DNA of 64,000 nt from Apiotrichum sp. Y4204. Lineage: Eukaryota; Basidiomycota; Tremellomycetes; Trichosporonales; Trichosporonaceae. The stretch is taken from contig JAMYHL010000035.1 in assembly GCA_025531455.1 (NCBI GenBank), positions 248,001 through 312,000 on the forward strand, given 5' to 3'. Shown piece after piece: positions 10,577 to 22,818 of this stretch. The position numbers and the translations under genes are program-made. The notes below the pieces were generated by a model. That model searched no databases. It was given only the letters and a program-made list of their open reading frames with translations, and had not been told where the DNA came from. The first letter of the stretch is position 1. Each line of letters begins with the position of its first letter.

Positions 10577-12345
10577 GATGTCAGTGGGTGGCGAGCGAGG
10601 CGGACAATGGACGCGGGTGGCGAGTGCGAGGAGCAAGGGTGGGAACCGGCTGGCTACCTTTGTGATTCTGGGAGCGGCGTGGCTGACGGCCGACGGAGTG
10701 AGTGAATGGATACAGGGTCGAGAGGATCTGGTGATCTGGTGGTTGACGCACATTGCGACACACCCAACTCTCCACAGTCTGAACGCGGGTCTCCCCGCGG
10801 ACCCCCACATTCCATCCTGACCCGGGTAACTACGGAGCCGCTGGAGTGCTGGTGCTCGAGACGAGACCCGGTGCGTTCCGAGTTGTGGAGCTCAGGCCAG
10901 CTCGGCAGAAGTAGTTGTGTCATAATGAATGTCAGAGAGCCAGACAGCGCCGCAGCAGCGAGTATGGAATCAGAGGGGAGAGTGGGAGAGTTCAAAGAGG
11001 GCGCTCAGGGATCAGGGACAAAGAGCTTAATTTCCACACTTTGTTGGATGTTCGAAATCGATAGCCCTCGCAGATGTTTTCGAATCCTCCATTTTTTCCG
11101 AGTCACGCGAGAGAGATAGGCGACCTTTGACCTTCATCCTGGCAGCTGGCCGGATCTGGCGTGCATAGGTTGTGTGATGTTCTCGGAACTGAACTCGCGC
11201 GGCCATCACGGCCGTAATGAACAATGCTGCAGACGACGTTGACAGGCGAGTGTAGTGGAAAATTGAGGCGAGGCAGACGAGAGACGAGAGGCCAGCTGGC
11301 TCTCATGCCCACTGTCTTGAACGGGATCGAGGCGGCTGCAGTTGATGAGGGTAAACAAGCGCACTGCCTGCACTGCCCATCAACAGTGCATCAAAGCGGT
11401 CGTACACGCGGGCGCGATCATTTCTCGTTCCTCGTTCCTTGTACTGCCCATCTCCAGATCTCCATGCACAACCCGACCCATTCCACACCATCAGCAATCC
11501 ATTCCCGATAGCGCTCCGAGTCCTGCTTCCTCTCCGGTAGCGGGGAAGAACCGGGCCGGCGGCATTCACTATCAGCACACTGCTCGTCCTTCTGCATGCG
11601 TCATGTGCCGAGCCGGGGCCAGCCGGCAACTGATCAGTGGCCAGTCAGCGTCGAGTCTGCCGTGCAGGTCATGTACAACAGCAACGAAGAGGGTCTGATG
11701 GGCGACGCGCACTCTAGCTCATCGACCAATCGTAGGCCAGATTCCAAAAGTCCTTATCTCGTCAGTTTCCAATCCGGCCAATAACGCCACCACACCGGGT
11801 GCTCGGCTGCAGCGGCCTGTTCTCGCGAGATGGCAGAATCGCGCCGGATCGCGCCGGAAACAGAGAGGGGCAAATGTGCCGCCGGCAACGTCCTCCTCAT
11901 ACCCCGCGCTGGTGCCTCCTATTGTCTCCTCTCGGCACCAGGCACTGCGCCCATACGCGTAGCATCAGAGTGCCGCCCGAAAGCGTCCTCGGCTCCCGGG
12001 CCCAGTCGCCGAGCCTGCCGTTGTTTGCGGACGTTCGTCATCCGCATCAGGCCATCAGGGGATTGTGGCGAGTGGCATGGTGGCACCCGCACACACACTC
12101 TCATTGTTACCCTGGCTGCTAGTTCGAAATAAAAAATATACGACGAGAAAAAAAAAATGCAAGCGCCATACTCGCTCGCTGCACGCCATACACGGCGTCG
12201 GGCCGAGGTGGATAGCCAGCATGGACAGCCGGCATGCTGGCGAGTATAAAGAGGATGCAGCAGATGCCAGAGCGAACAGATTTTTTTCCCCAGACATACT
12301 GTAACTCTAGATCCAGACCCAGACCGAAAGACTCCAACGATTTCA
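10577..12345. other. Gene-free divergent intergenic region
   Basis: About 1.8 kb of divergent upstream DNA. An A/T-rich patch at 12122-12160 (with a run of A's ending near 12158) and a TATA box at 12245 precede the plus-strand gene. No other gene or RNA was recognised. Confidence 0.5.
12245..12250 (+). promoter_or_regulatory. TATA box for the DUF1479-like gene
   Basis: TATAAA in the context GAGTATAAAGAGG, 96-101 bases upstream of the ATG at 12346. The position suits transcription initiation within the following 30-60 bases. Confidence 0.55.
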
Positions 12346-13598
12346 ATGCTCGCCACCATTCCCCGTGCCGCCCCGCGCGCTGCGCGCCGCCTCACGACCG
12401 CGACCGCGGCCCGCGCTCCCCTCGCGCCGCCGTACTCGCACGCCGTCCGCGACCCCCTCGCCGCGCCGTACGCGCAGCACATCCCCGAGGCCAGCTCCAG
12501 CGGCCGCCTCCAGCCGGCCTACAAGTACCAGATGCTCGAGGCCACCATCCGGGCCCCCTCCCCCGCCGAGTGGGTCGAGGGTGTCCTGGCCACCGACGCC
12601 GGTCGCCAGTGGGCCCAGAGCGCCTGGGACGCAGCCATCGCCGACCTTGCCGAGGTGAGTGGGAAGACGAGAGTCGGGCGCCACATTGTTTCTCTTCTCA
12701 CACCCAGACCGCCACTCCACCCGAGATCCCCTTCCAGGCTCTCACCGCCGTCATCGGCGACCCGGCCATGGTCTCCCTCCTCCAGCGTGCCGGTAGCGTC
12801 GTCGTCCGCGACGTCGTCCGTGACGCCCTCGCCGAAGCTTGGGCCGCCGAGATGCTGGAAGCCCGCGCTGACCGTTCGTCGGGTAAGTGTCTCCGCGCCC
12901 ATACTTCGCCAAGCCCCATACTTACATCAGCCACCTACTACTCCGAGGCACAGCTTGCCGCCCGTGCCGACTGCAGCGTTCTGAGCACCACCTCGCAGCT
13001 CCTCCGCGCGCTGACCGGTGCCGAAGAGTCATTCATCCGCGTCGACTCGCTCGCCGTCAACCCGGCCAAGCCGACCTGGGCTGGCTCCTCCCTCTGGGCT
13101 CTCCCTGAGCGTGGCACCCCGGTTAATGCCCACCTCGCTCTCTCGCGCACCAACCTCAACGTCCCGACCGCGAGCGCAGCCGCGACGTACGCCCTCCTCC
13201 GCCCGCACTTTGAGCCCAAGGCATCGCGCATCTCATTCTACTCGCCGGCCGACTACCTCGCGCCCTCGAACTGGGCGATGCGCGAGTCGGGCGCCGACTA
13301 CGACGCCACTCTGGCCCACATCCGCCCCGCGCCCGTCTCCCTCGCCCCCGGCGATGTCCTCGTCTCGCACGCCGGCCTCCCCCTCACCGCCGCCGACTCG
13401 GCCGGCCTCGTCCTCCCCGTCCACCCCCTCCCGGCCACTGACGCGAACCGTGCGTTCGTCGACCTCCAGCGCGCAGCCTTCGAGGCCGGTCTCCCGCCCC
13501 CGCACCGCGCGGACGGCGTCGCCGCCCTCGAGCCCGCCTGCAACGCCAAGGACATTGACTCGCACGCCGGCCGCCGCGCAATGGGCTACGACGCTTAA
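12346..13598 (+). CDS. Divergent DUF1479-family protein, probably mitochondrial
   Basis: Exons 12346-12654, 12708-12882 and 12931-13598 encode about 384 residues. The N terminus is rich in Arg, Ala and Thr without acids (MLATIPRAAPRAARRLTTAT), like a mitochondrial targeting peptide. Three blocks recall DUF1479, a 2-oxoglutarate-oxygenase-fold family: RAGSVVVRDVVRDALAEAW, YYSEAQLAARADCSVLSTT and, near the end, NRAFVDLQRAAFEAGLPPPH. The segment PGDVLVSHAGLP aligns with the place where the family usually has a PGD..(W)H.D..H motif, but here the expected metal-binding residues are not all present, and the GPHxDGGS block seems missing. Coding bias is very strong (C-ending codons), suggesting high expression. 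The function is unknown, and the family link rests on recognition by eye. Confidence 0.6.
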
Positions 13599-15736
13599 TC
13601 TCCTCGATCTGGACATAGACTGTATCCCATTTCGAGACAAGCCGCCGCGTCGTCGAGCGCCGCATCTCAACTTGCAGCTGCTCCGAGCCCGAGCTCACAA
13701 AACCTAGACTGGTCGCGCTGTGCGCCTCACGAAGCCTGCCGCTGACCAGGCCGCGGGGATAACCCCGCCGGTCACCCTGTACAATGCCGCCGCGCGGCAT
13801 AATGTTTACGCTACAATTTCATTCTGGATTTCATTGAATGTATGCAAATACTGTATCTGAGAAAACGTGTCAGAGCAACGGGTAGAGTGTCGGCGTTGAG
13901 CGAGCAGGACGGACGACGCCGAATTCCTTATGCCCAGAGAGAGCGTTCATTCCAGTTGCTGGCGCCGAACTGAGATTCTACAGATATATGGATCAAGCCG
14001 AGCATGCCAAGGGTGGCGAGGAGACAGCTGCGTCCGCCGAGGCGAGGGTGAGACGATGTAGACGACCAACGGCGGCAGGCGTCTCGGACGCCACGTTCGG
14101 CGATAACCGTCGAGGGTGGAAAGAGTGAGAATGGAACAGTGATAATGCAGGGACAACGGACAGCGCTCAGGCCTCCTTCGGACTTGGGAATCTGAGGCCC
14201 CGAGCCTTTTACGGTGATAGAGTTCCCAGCCTCGAGTTACTGCGCAGGACGATCCGCGAGATCGCCAGTCCGCGCCATAAGCTGAACAATCAATGATCAG
14301 CAAACTGCGGAGAGGACACTCCCTGCGCCCTCATCTCCCATATTCCTCGTTTGGGCCATGACCCCTGATCCAGCTGATCCCCCGATCAGCGCGAGTCAAT
14401 CGGCGATCTACGCGGCGTCATGGCGCCACAGCGCTGAGGCCGCAGAGGGTCCCAGCGTTCCCTCTTCCCCGCAGGGGCTACAGGGACGATTACCTGCTGG
14501 CTGGGGGACCCCGCATTCCATTCCTGAGATAGCATCTGCTGCTTGGCATGCTTGAAGCGCTCGTTAGCTCGCTGATGGACGCGTCCACTCATGGGTGGTC
14601 TCCTGTGCCGGCGATATCCCGGAGAATGGGAGAACAGTCAGTCGTCAGGTAGGGAGGTTCTTATCGCGGAATGCTCATCGCCGATCAGTGGCCCGATCGG
14701 AAACGCGTCACCTACCACACTTTACACCATCCGTTCTCTCCGGTATATCCCCGGTGCAATATCCCCGGCGAAGAGATATCCCCGATCGCGTCTGTCCCAG
14801 TCCAGTGGGGTCGTGAACGAGATAACGGGAATCGACGCGTTGGGGCCGTTATCGACGCGCCGGGGCCTACCGGCCCAACGCAATGAGACGCCTTTGATCC
14901 ATCTTCCCCATAGCTTCACCAGCCACTCATCGGCGCAGGAGTGATTGCCGGGACGCCTTGTCGGATCGTCGCTGGGCATCGTGTTGGACATCCTTTTGGA
15001 CCTCGTGTTGGACATCTTGACATTGTGTTGGACACGTTGACATTGTGTTGGATATTTTTACAAGTGTCGGAACCCGCGCGTCTTTCGGAATGTATCGCAT
15101 CGCGATCCAGCCAATCCGTGTAGCGAGTAGGCGCTGAACCGATCTTTGGCTACCTTTTGGCGCTGGACAGGCGCTCAGAAGTGGAGGTGCCATGGAGTCA
15201 GAGATATGGGGACCGGCCTGTTTCGACTGTTAGGGAGGACCTCGGAGGTGGTGTCAGAGGTGCTGTGGACGTGGTAGTTGACGCTCGGACGCTCGGTGAT
15301 GGCCCCATCAACTTGTCGTGCTACCGAGCCTTCCACCTACTGGTGAGTTGTTTCCGCCATTCCTTCCGATCCCTTCAATTGCGTGCAGCGGAGTGCCTTG
15401 CACCAATGACACGCACCGTATCGTTACTCGGAGCAAGCCGGTTGCATCTCCTTTACATATTCACCTCCCCGTCAGTTTACGTCTATACAACTCCTGCCCA
15501 GCGTCCCCGGACACGTCCGAGTCCACCGGGGTCAGCGGTGTCAGCAGCCGGTAAATCCCAGCCGGCGAAGGGTTCGGGTGGAAGGTGATACTGTAGATGG
15601 GATAGTGTTTGTACATCATCGAAAACTCTCTTAATGTGGCGCCAGCCAGTCACGTGCGCCGGGAATCCGGAATGCGGAGACAGGGTTACAGGGTATGGGG
15701 TTATGGGGTACACAGGGGCTGAAGGTGGGGGGCTGA
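13599..15736. other. Gene-free convergent intergenic region
   Basis: About 2.1 kb between two 3' ends. It holds a short GTGTTGGA repeat array at 14991-15058, three copies of ATATCCCC at 14745, 14759 and 14776, and several GATC-rich segments around 14360-14420. Open frames do not resemble proteins. It could be a decayed element or a non-coding transcript, but nothing in it identifies one. Confidence 0.45.
14991..15058. repeat. Four copies of GTGTTGGA, three at exact 20-bp spacing
   Basis: GTGTTGGA begins at 14991, 15005, 15025 and 15045. The last three copies share a longer unit close to GTGTTGGACAN(C/G)TTGACATT with 20-bp period. The array is short and lies in gene-free DNA. Confidence 0.75.
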
Positions 15737-16758
15737 TTACATCGTGGCCTTCTTGAGCGCGTCGGCAACGAGAAGGGTGATCATGCTGCGAGAGTGTTAG
15801 TGGGCTTTGACATCCGGAGCGGATCGCAAAGGTACTCACGCGTGGGGAGCGATGCGGACGTAGTAGGTGCCGAAGCCACGGTAGAAGCGCATGAGGCCTT
15901 CCTCGCGGGCGACCTTCTGGAAGCAGTCGAAGAAGCCCTTGTACGGGAGGGTGCCGTCAGGGCCGCGGGTCTGCTTCTGGAGACGGGTCTTCATGAAGTC
16001 GAACGGCAGAGAGAAGAACGAGGCGAAGAAGCCGGCGATAGCAGAGGCACCAAGGGTACGAGTGGACTCGCTCCACTGGGGGAAGTGCTGCTTGAGCTGG
16101 GCCTTGGACTCGGCGAAGAAGGAGAGCTGACCAAAGTTGAGGGCCATGGCACGGATGACGGTGGGGTAGGCGCCGTTCCAGAGGGCACCAACACCCTCAG
16201 CGGTGGAGATACGCTTGAGGGCGTCAAAGACCGAGCGGTAGTTGGCACGCTGGTCGGCGGGCTTGAGGCCGTCCGACTGCATACGGATGAGGGCCAGGTC
16301 GCAGGGGTTGGCGATCATGGCGGCAAGACCACCGGCGGCAAGACCGGAAACGGCACGCTCGGCAAAGGTGACTGCGCGGCCCTCGCTCTTGGCGCGAGCG
16401 GTGAGCTTGGTCTCAAAGGTGTCGTAGAGACCGAGACGGGCGGTGGTGTAGAAGACCTGGCGGAGGAGACCGGCGGACAGACCAGTGTAGAGGTCGGTGA
16501 ACTTGCCCTTGGCAAGAATGTCGCGGGTGACACCGATGGCCGTGGGCTTCGGTCCGCCCTTGGATCCCTCACCGGCGAGCTGGATGCGCACCTGGATGTG
16601 AGAACGAGCCCACGCTCCGAGAGACGACGAGTACTCACCTTGATGAAGTCGATGGGCTGGACGACGGTGGTGGCAACCATGCCCGAGATACCGCCGTTGA
16701 CGAACGGGAGGGCGGCGCGGACAGCGGGGGTGTGCAGGAAGTCGGTCTTTTCGGACAT
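15737..16758 (-). CDS. Mitochondrial carrier, 2-oxoglutarate/malate (SLC25A11) type
   Basis: Exons 16639-16758, 15840-16591 and 15737-15785 encode about 307 residues. Three mitochondrial-carrier repeats are visible through their P-x-[DE] motifs: VQPIDFIK, ANPCDLALIR and SLPFDFMKTR. The segments YTGLSAGLLRQVFYTTARLG and ALIRMQSDG..PADQR are typical of the oxoglutarate/malate carrier, which exchanges these acids across the inner mitochondrial membrane for the malate-aspartate shuttle and nitrogen metabolism. The C terminus ends ITLLVADALKKATM after a 54-nt intron. Codon bias is strong. Related dicarboxylate and oxaloacetate carriers are the main alternatives, because substrate cannot be proved from sequence. 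The gene is convergent with the DUF1479-like gene across 2.1 kb and has nearly 3 kb of gene-free DNA upstream. Confidence 0.88.
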
Positions 16759-18711
16759 GGTGGTGATGGATGGATGGGAGATGGGAGAGATGGAGACGGT
16801 GACAGACTAGATAGATATATAGCAGTTGCACTGGGAGCCGAATGGCCGGGGCCAGGGCAGCCGAATCGTAGCCGAGACAGAGAGATCAGTCTGTCTCTCA
16901 GTGGGGGTGGTAGCTCGGATGGGTGTGTCCTACCACTGCTGTGCGGCTGGGTGTGCTGCCCGGGCGTAGCAGGGCCGCGAGCCGTGGGCCGCGAGGTCGG
17001 AAGGGTGTGGGCATTGCGCGCGCGGTTGCACACGCCGGCATCGCATCGTGCTTCGTGCGGCGTCCATCCTGGCCTTCGCTCGCTCATGCCACACTCCACC
17101 GCTGACGGCTCGACGGGGCATCTCTGTCGGATCTCCGTCGATGGCCGATCGACGGCTTCGAGGACGACACTGCCGTTGCGGGGAGTGCGGGGTCGCGGGG
17201 CATGCGGGGCAAGCATGTCCGCTCGCCCCCTGGGATGGGCCGGGGATATCCAGCACCGTGGCAACTCTGGCTAGTTCAGCCTCTCGGGCCACCCGGCGCC
17301 CAAGCTCTCTACAAGAGTCATCAAGCTCTCAAGCCCTCGAGCACTCCGGCGCGTCCCTGAAGGTTAACCCGCTCCAGAGCAAAGGTTAAATGGCCTATTC
17401 CCGGCTCTGTCATTGGGCGTGAGAGCCGTGAGGGCGGGGGACTGCCTGAAACAAAGAACAGTTACCAAGGACTTCGACCCGCAGCAGGCAGCCTGGCGCG
17501 GGTTGACGGCAGCTTCCGCCGCGGCCGCATAGTGCGTGCGCTTCCCGAATTCCCCACAACTCTCACCCACTTCTCTCGACCTCGTCTCCCAGACACCATC
17601 CGCCATCTCCCAGGATCCCATGATCTTAGGATCCCAGGCCTCTCGCCATGCAATCACAGCCCGCGGGGCTACTGTCATACCAGACCAGTCTAGTTACTCC
17701 GCCCCATATCGACAGAAGCTCTGGCACCCCATTAATGTTGCCTGTATGTATGGCTGGACGAGCGTTTACCTCCCCTTCTTCTGCCCCACATCCGTCTGCC
17801 CCATTGCAGCAACTGCCGCCTGGGGTCCTTCCCCATTACTGCTTCCCCATCCGCACTATAGGGGAAATAGAAGTGCAGATGCTGCTGGGTGACACGCTGA
17901 GCTCCACTGTTCAAGTCCAGTTGACAAAAGCCCCGACGACGGAGTGCCCATGGACAACTGGCTGGGCTGACGCCAGCTCCGCCTGAGCTCAACACCGTGT
18001 CCAGCGAAGCGTGGACAATCTTGATAATGGCATGCATCGTCTCTAGCAGTTGCCCACCGCCGGGCAGCCCGCGTCCCGGGGCCCCTGCACGCGTCTACAC
18101 CACCATCGCCGACGCCGAGCCGCTGTATCCATGCTCGTGTCCGTCCGTCTATTCAGTCTGCGTCATGGGCATCTCTAGCGCTCGGAGGCGGGTCGTTTCA
18201 GCCGAGGGGGGTTGCCGGATTCCGCCGCCCCTTGGCCGACGATTACCGAGTGGCCGAGTGGGGGCCCAGCTGGCCGAGCCTGAGTTTTGTTGTTTTCCAG
18301 TCCGGCCAGTCCCTCGTTTCGCAATCTTCCGTCCTCCATTCGTCGATAATCGTCCCAGCCACCGCTATCATCCTGATCGAGCGCTGACGCCGGCCCGATG
18401 CTATCTATCTGATATCCGAATGTCTTACTTGTTCCACAGCATAGGGGCCGAGCGGAGCGCAGCTGCCCCGCACGCCAGACGCCAGGCCTCCACCACGTGA
18501 TTGCGCTGAGATTCTGAGCATTTATCGATTACTGTTATCTCTAACACGACATGGGATCTCATTGCAATCGGATTTTTGATTTCATTCTGACGCTTCTGCG
18601 GGCGGGGAAACTCTTGCGATCACCGAAGTCGCCAACAAGGCCAAAGAGGAGTCGCTGTGGCCCAGGCCAGGTACGACACTCACCTACTCGCATTGAGGGC
18701 GAGACGTCAAG

Positions 18712-18724
18712 CCCCCCCCCCCCC
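18712..18724. repeat. Poly-C run of 13 bases
   Basis: Homopolymer of C in gene-free DNA. Such runs are prone to length change and sequencing error. Confidence 0.8.
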
Positions 18725-19271
18725 AGGAGCCACCCATTTTCCGCTTTATGTCCCTTACCCAACGGGCCGCCAAGAGTCCAAAGTCACCCAAAGTCACGCC
18801 CCCTCTCCACCCACCACAATGTCGGTGTGCCTCTCGGATTCAGTTTCGGGGTTTAGAGATCTCGCGATCTCGGCTCGATATCTCGGTTGATAGCAATAGT
18901 GTATCACATCAACTCGGTGGTCTCGGAGGTCGGGGAAATTGTGGATGTCATGATGATCACGTGACACCACTCTGCGTCGATGGCTGTCGTGACTGTTCCT
19001 CCTTTCCTCCCCATATGCTCTGCCGCAGTCTCGAGCACTTGAGACTGGCGTTCTTACTGTCTGGATATCGCATGCATAAGCATACATCGCTAGCATCCCC
19101 CTTTCTCGCGTACAGGATGTGGTCCGAAACCATCATGCTGTTCAACAAACGCCACCCTCAGAGTCTCCCTACGTGCCTACGTAAGCATATGAAATACTCC
19201 CGCTGTTTGGTGCGAGGCCAAAAAAAGTCGCGACCATCGCCCGCGCGCGTCTGGTTGCGTCGCTGGCGCCC

Positions 19272-19278
19272 TATAAAA
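19272..19278 (+). promoter_or_regulatory. Orphan TATA-like box
   Basis: TATAAAA in the context CCCTATAAAACTCCCC, followed by a pyrimidine-rich stretch (CAACTCTTTCGACTTC), which looks like a core promoter on the plus strand. Only a poor 89-codon frame without an ATG follows before the 3' end of the deubiquitinase gene on the opposite strand. Confidence 0.35.
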
Positions 19279-19716
19279 CTCCCCCCGGGGCAACTCTTTC
19301 GACTTCTTTACTCATTATAAATCTCGGTCCCGTTATTGTGGCGGCGCGACGGCCGTCCCCGTGCGCCGCTCTACCTTGAGGACCCAGAGCAGAATTCAAC
19401 GGACAGGATTATTTGCCGGCCCGCTGCCGCGCACGCATTGTCAGTGCGTGCCGGCGTGGCGTCTCCGGCCTGGGTCTTGCCCACAGCTTTTGTAACCCTT
19501 GACTCTATCATTTGGACGGATGCAGTGCGTGGAACGGATTGCGAGGATGGGTTGGGAGGTGATGCTCTTGGGTGCAGGGACAGGCTGGCGTTGGCGCTCT
19601 GGTGAGATACTTGGGATGTTGCTGACAAACTCACCACCGCGATGATTGTCGTGACAAGCCTCGCGACACACAGGATACATGAACTCGCCCTATGCATCAA
19701 TGTACACACAACACAT

Positions 19717-22700
19717 CTAAAAGCTAAACGGCATTTCACACATCTCGCACTGCAGCCGCCCGGGCTCATTAGAATAAGTGCACTGCGGGCACGCTAATGT
19801 CAGCAGCGGATACCATTCTGAACTCACATATACGTCCCACTAGGGCGGTGCCCCCAAAGCCTGCACCATTATCGTCATCATCGTCCCCCACGAGGTCCAC
19901 CACATCGAGCACCTCCTCGAGCGCAATGTGATCACCGTGCAGCACGCCAATGCCGCCAATCGTGTCGCTCGGGTCCAGTTCGCGGTCGCCATAGTACAAA
20001 CGCTGGCTGAGGGGGCTGATTTTCGTCATCGCGTACAGCTCAGTGCGGATCCACTTGACAGTAGTGTCCTTTGTCACTTCGACTTGCCACTTCGCGGCAA
20101 GAGACGCATTACCCCGCGTGCGGCGGGTTCCCGAGCTGGTCGCCGGGACTGACTGTTCACGGGAGTTGCCGCGGCCCTTGACAATCGAGAGCCACATCGT
20201 TTCATAATTGGAGAGTCTTGAGTGAGCGTCGTTTTTCTTAAGACAGAACTCACCTCGCACGCCGACACTCTTCACAAGTCTCCACGCTCACATCTTTCAC
20301 CGACTCCTTTTTTCCCTCTGATGGGTGGGAAACAAATGTCACTGACACGGCGTCCGAGGGATTGTGGCCATACCTGTGGTTAGACGAGTTGATTCTAGCT
20401 GGCACTCACAATCTGCAAAGAGCGGTCCATCCTTCCTCGGTGAGGTAGTTTGCCGATTCCATCTGGGGATCAAAGTCGAGCTTGCCGTGGGGACAAAGTT
20501 CGAGGTCCAGCTCTGGCCGTGGAGCAGGCCGCTTAAGATACAGTATCCACAACTCGAAAAACTTTTTAGGGAGGAGATAGTTTGTCACGTTGAACATTTG
20601 CACGTTCAGCTGCTTCTTGTGGATCGCTCGTTCCTCCTTGATAGTCGAGTGCCACGTCGCTTGGTCTTGCTGCTCCGCCTCCGCGTCCTCGAGGCATGAT
20701 TCGCACTCGGCGGCATCACTCTCAAACACGTCAAACTCGCCGAACAGGGACCGCAAGAGTGCGACACCGCTGCCAGACACGCCTTGGCGATTCTTGGTAT
20801 CAACCGTGGGTTTCCCGTGATGGCAGAAAAGGGTATGCTTCGGGTCGGTAGGTAGGGTATCTGGGGTCAGGCTGCCGTTGCGCCATGCCTTGAGCCACGA
20901 CTTGGGAAGGACATAGCCGTTGCTACTATCGTTGAGGCTGTCAAACTCGGCGACGCGATCTGCGTGTGCCGCCTTGTCATTGCGCAGGTTAAAGCCCTCC
21001 TCAACACACGTCGGACAGATGTCCATCTCAGGGATGGTGCTATAGCTCGAAAGCTTGTCAAAGGCAGCGCGGGAGATGAGCTTGAGCGACGGAGTCGCTT
21101 CGGGGCTGATGTGGCCATGCTGGCAGGTCAGTGGGCTAAAGTCCCACTCGCCATCGGGACTGCGAGCCTTTATCCATGCGGAGAGTGCCTCGGTGGGAAC
21201 TATGCAGTCGGTCTGTTGTGAGTTTGACTGAACCTAGCGGGCAACTCACTCCTGGCAAAGATTCAAGCACGTCGCGTTTCATCGCGGACAGAGAATCAAA
21301 CTCCTCTCCAAGTGACTTTTGCAGTCCCTCACGATCGGAAATCTCCGACTGCAGCGCGACATTGTCGGCAGCAATCGCCTCCATGATCACTTTTGGTGGT
21401 GGTTTCGCAGCCACTGGTGTTGCAGTGGCCCTTTTATACACCAGCATGTACGCATCGCGGCTGAGCTTGTCTTTACCCGCCTCATCGGGGTCGAGCTTGA
21501 TACGCTTCTTCGGCCGGTCATCGACTTTGGACACTTCCACGTCCGAGCAGTGGTACCACTCGCCCTCCTCTTCGTTGAACACCTCGCACACAAAGTGACC
21601 GTGTTTCGCGCTTGCGCCCTCGTGCGAAACGACACCACGGAGGTGGTACTCTTGGCCGTTGAGTGTGAGCACTTCGGGGTATGTAATTGCTGCCTTGGCC
21701 TTCTTCCTGTCTCCCCCGTGAATGTCGTAAACGAACCGCATAAGAGAGAAGTGGAGGACCGGAGGCAGCGATTTGATATGCACCGAACGCGTCGCGGGCT
21801 GTTTGCTGTTGCAGTCGCGGCATTGGTACTTATTATCCCCGTCGAGGACCTCTGGGAGGAGCATGTGCTTGATGCGGCTCTCGAGTGATGTCTTGTCCTT
21901 GAGCGTAACCTCAAGCTCGAATACGGGGTCTGTTATGAGACAGTATCTTTATACAATACTCACTGTCAAAACTCGAGACATAGCCGCAGGTATTGCATGT
22001 GGTGCGGTACTCGAGGGTTCCCTGAAACTGGTCCTTGACAAATGTCGGCGCTCCTGCTCGCGCAAAGTTTGTGTTTAAAAGGTCCATAAACAGTTTTGAA
22101 AATCTGGGTCAGTCAATATCCACGGGTTCTTCTCACTCAGAGGCGTCCTGCTGCGTTCCTTTGTTAAGCTGCAGCGCGTCGATAAGTGCTCCGGGGTCGA
22201 CTACTGGGCGCTGAGAGTGCTGCAGCATGCCAAAGATGTTGGCGACATGGAACAGCGCGTTCCTCTGCTCGCCAACAGCATCGTAAACACCATTGCGAAA
22301 AGCGACGTTGTTGAACCACACCTGGAGGAAGGCGTTTGCCTGGGGTCAGAAAGTAAGCCACGGTCCTAGACTCACATAGCAGGTGGCTCCGTAGTTCTTC
22401 AGCCCCGCAGGACCCTCACGCACGCTGACCTCGTGGCCAATGTGCTCGTCCACGAACTTGCTGCGCCCATCCGCGAGCCACTGTTGTCAGCCTCGGCTAT
22501 GTCTCGCGGACCCACCTCACTCCCGCCGAGATGGTTGTAGCAGCGCGGATTTGTGCGGCACCGTCTCGCCTGGCACGCGCGGTCCTTCTCCTTTTGATCC
22601 TTCAGTATGACGACCGAAGCCTCCGACACGTTGCCCTCATCGGACTCGACGGTCTGCGCGCGCTTGAGATTGTCAAACTTGTAGGCACACACGCGCTGCG

Positions 22701-22818
22701 TCGCTGGCCCGCTAAGACCCGCCGCCTGCCGGCGCAGCTGAGGGGTGATACCGTCGACGGACGCTACGCTCCCCACCCATGACCAATCTTGAATCCGCGC
22801 TGCGGCCTTGGGAGGCAT
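19717..22818 (-). CDS. USP48-type ubiquitin hydrolase with DUSP domains, ubiquitin-like domain and C-terminal RanBP2 zinc finger
   Basis: A many-exon gene for a cysteine protease that removes ubiquitin, the counterpart of human USP48. The catalytic Cys box is GLKNYGATCYANAFLQVWF. Four zinc-binding cysteines appear as CNTCGYV and YQCRDCNSK, and the His box region includes SAKHGHFVCEVF and DAYMLVYKR. DUSP-type segments follow (WLKAWRNGSL, FELWILYLKRPAP, DICPTCVEEG). Near the C terminus a ubiquitin-like domain (KWIRTELYAMTKISPLSQRL, LYYGDRELDPSDT) leads to GFGGTALVGR, which is where the animal protein ends. Here one more intron joins to a 25-residue exon with C-x2-C-x3-N-x6-C-x2-C, a RanBP2-type zinc finger. 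Introns are 32-60 nt and all preserve phase. USP48 acts in the nucleus and on histone H2A and NF-kB in animals; fungal substrates are not known. Confidence 0.88.

Larger units (their letters stand above)
16759..19716. other. Long gene-free region upstream of the mitochondrial carrier
   Basis: Nearly 3 kb with no convincing coding exon on either strand. Features seen are a run of 13 C at 18712-18724, a short repeat of AAAGTCAC near 18780-18800, CACGTG at 18494 and 18958, and a plus-strand TATA-like box at 19272 that faces no recognised gene. It probably contains the carrier promoter and perhaps a non-coding transcript. Confidence 0.45.

Noticed and set aside
11919..12482. 187-codon minus-strand frame upstream of the DUF1479-like gene
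   Set aside because: Covers the TATA box and first exon of the plus-strand gene and has low-complexity residues; treated as a shadow.
15794..16810. 338-codon plus-strand open frame
   Set aside because: Antisense shadow of the mitochondrial carrier, whose three carrier motifs and phased introns are clear on the minus strand.
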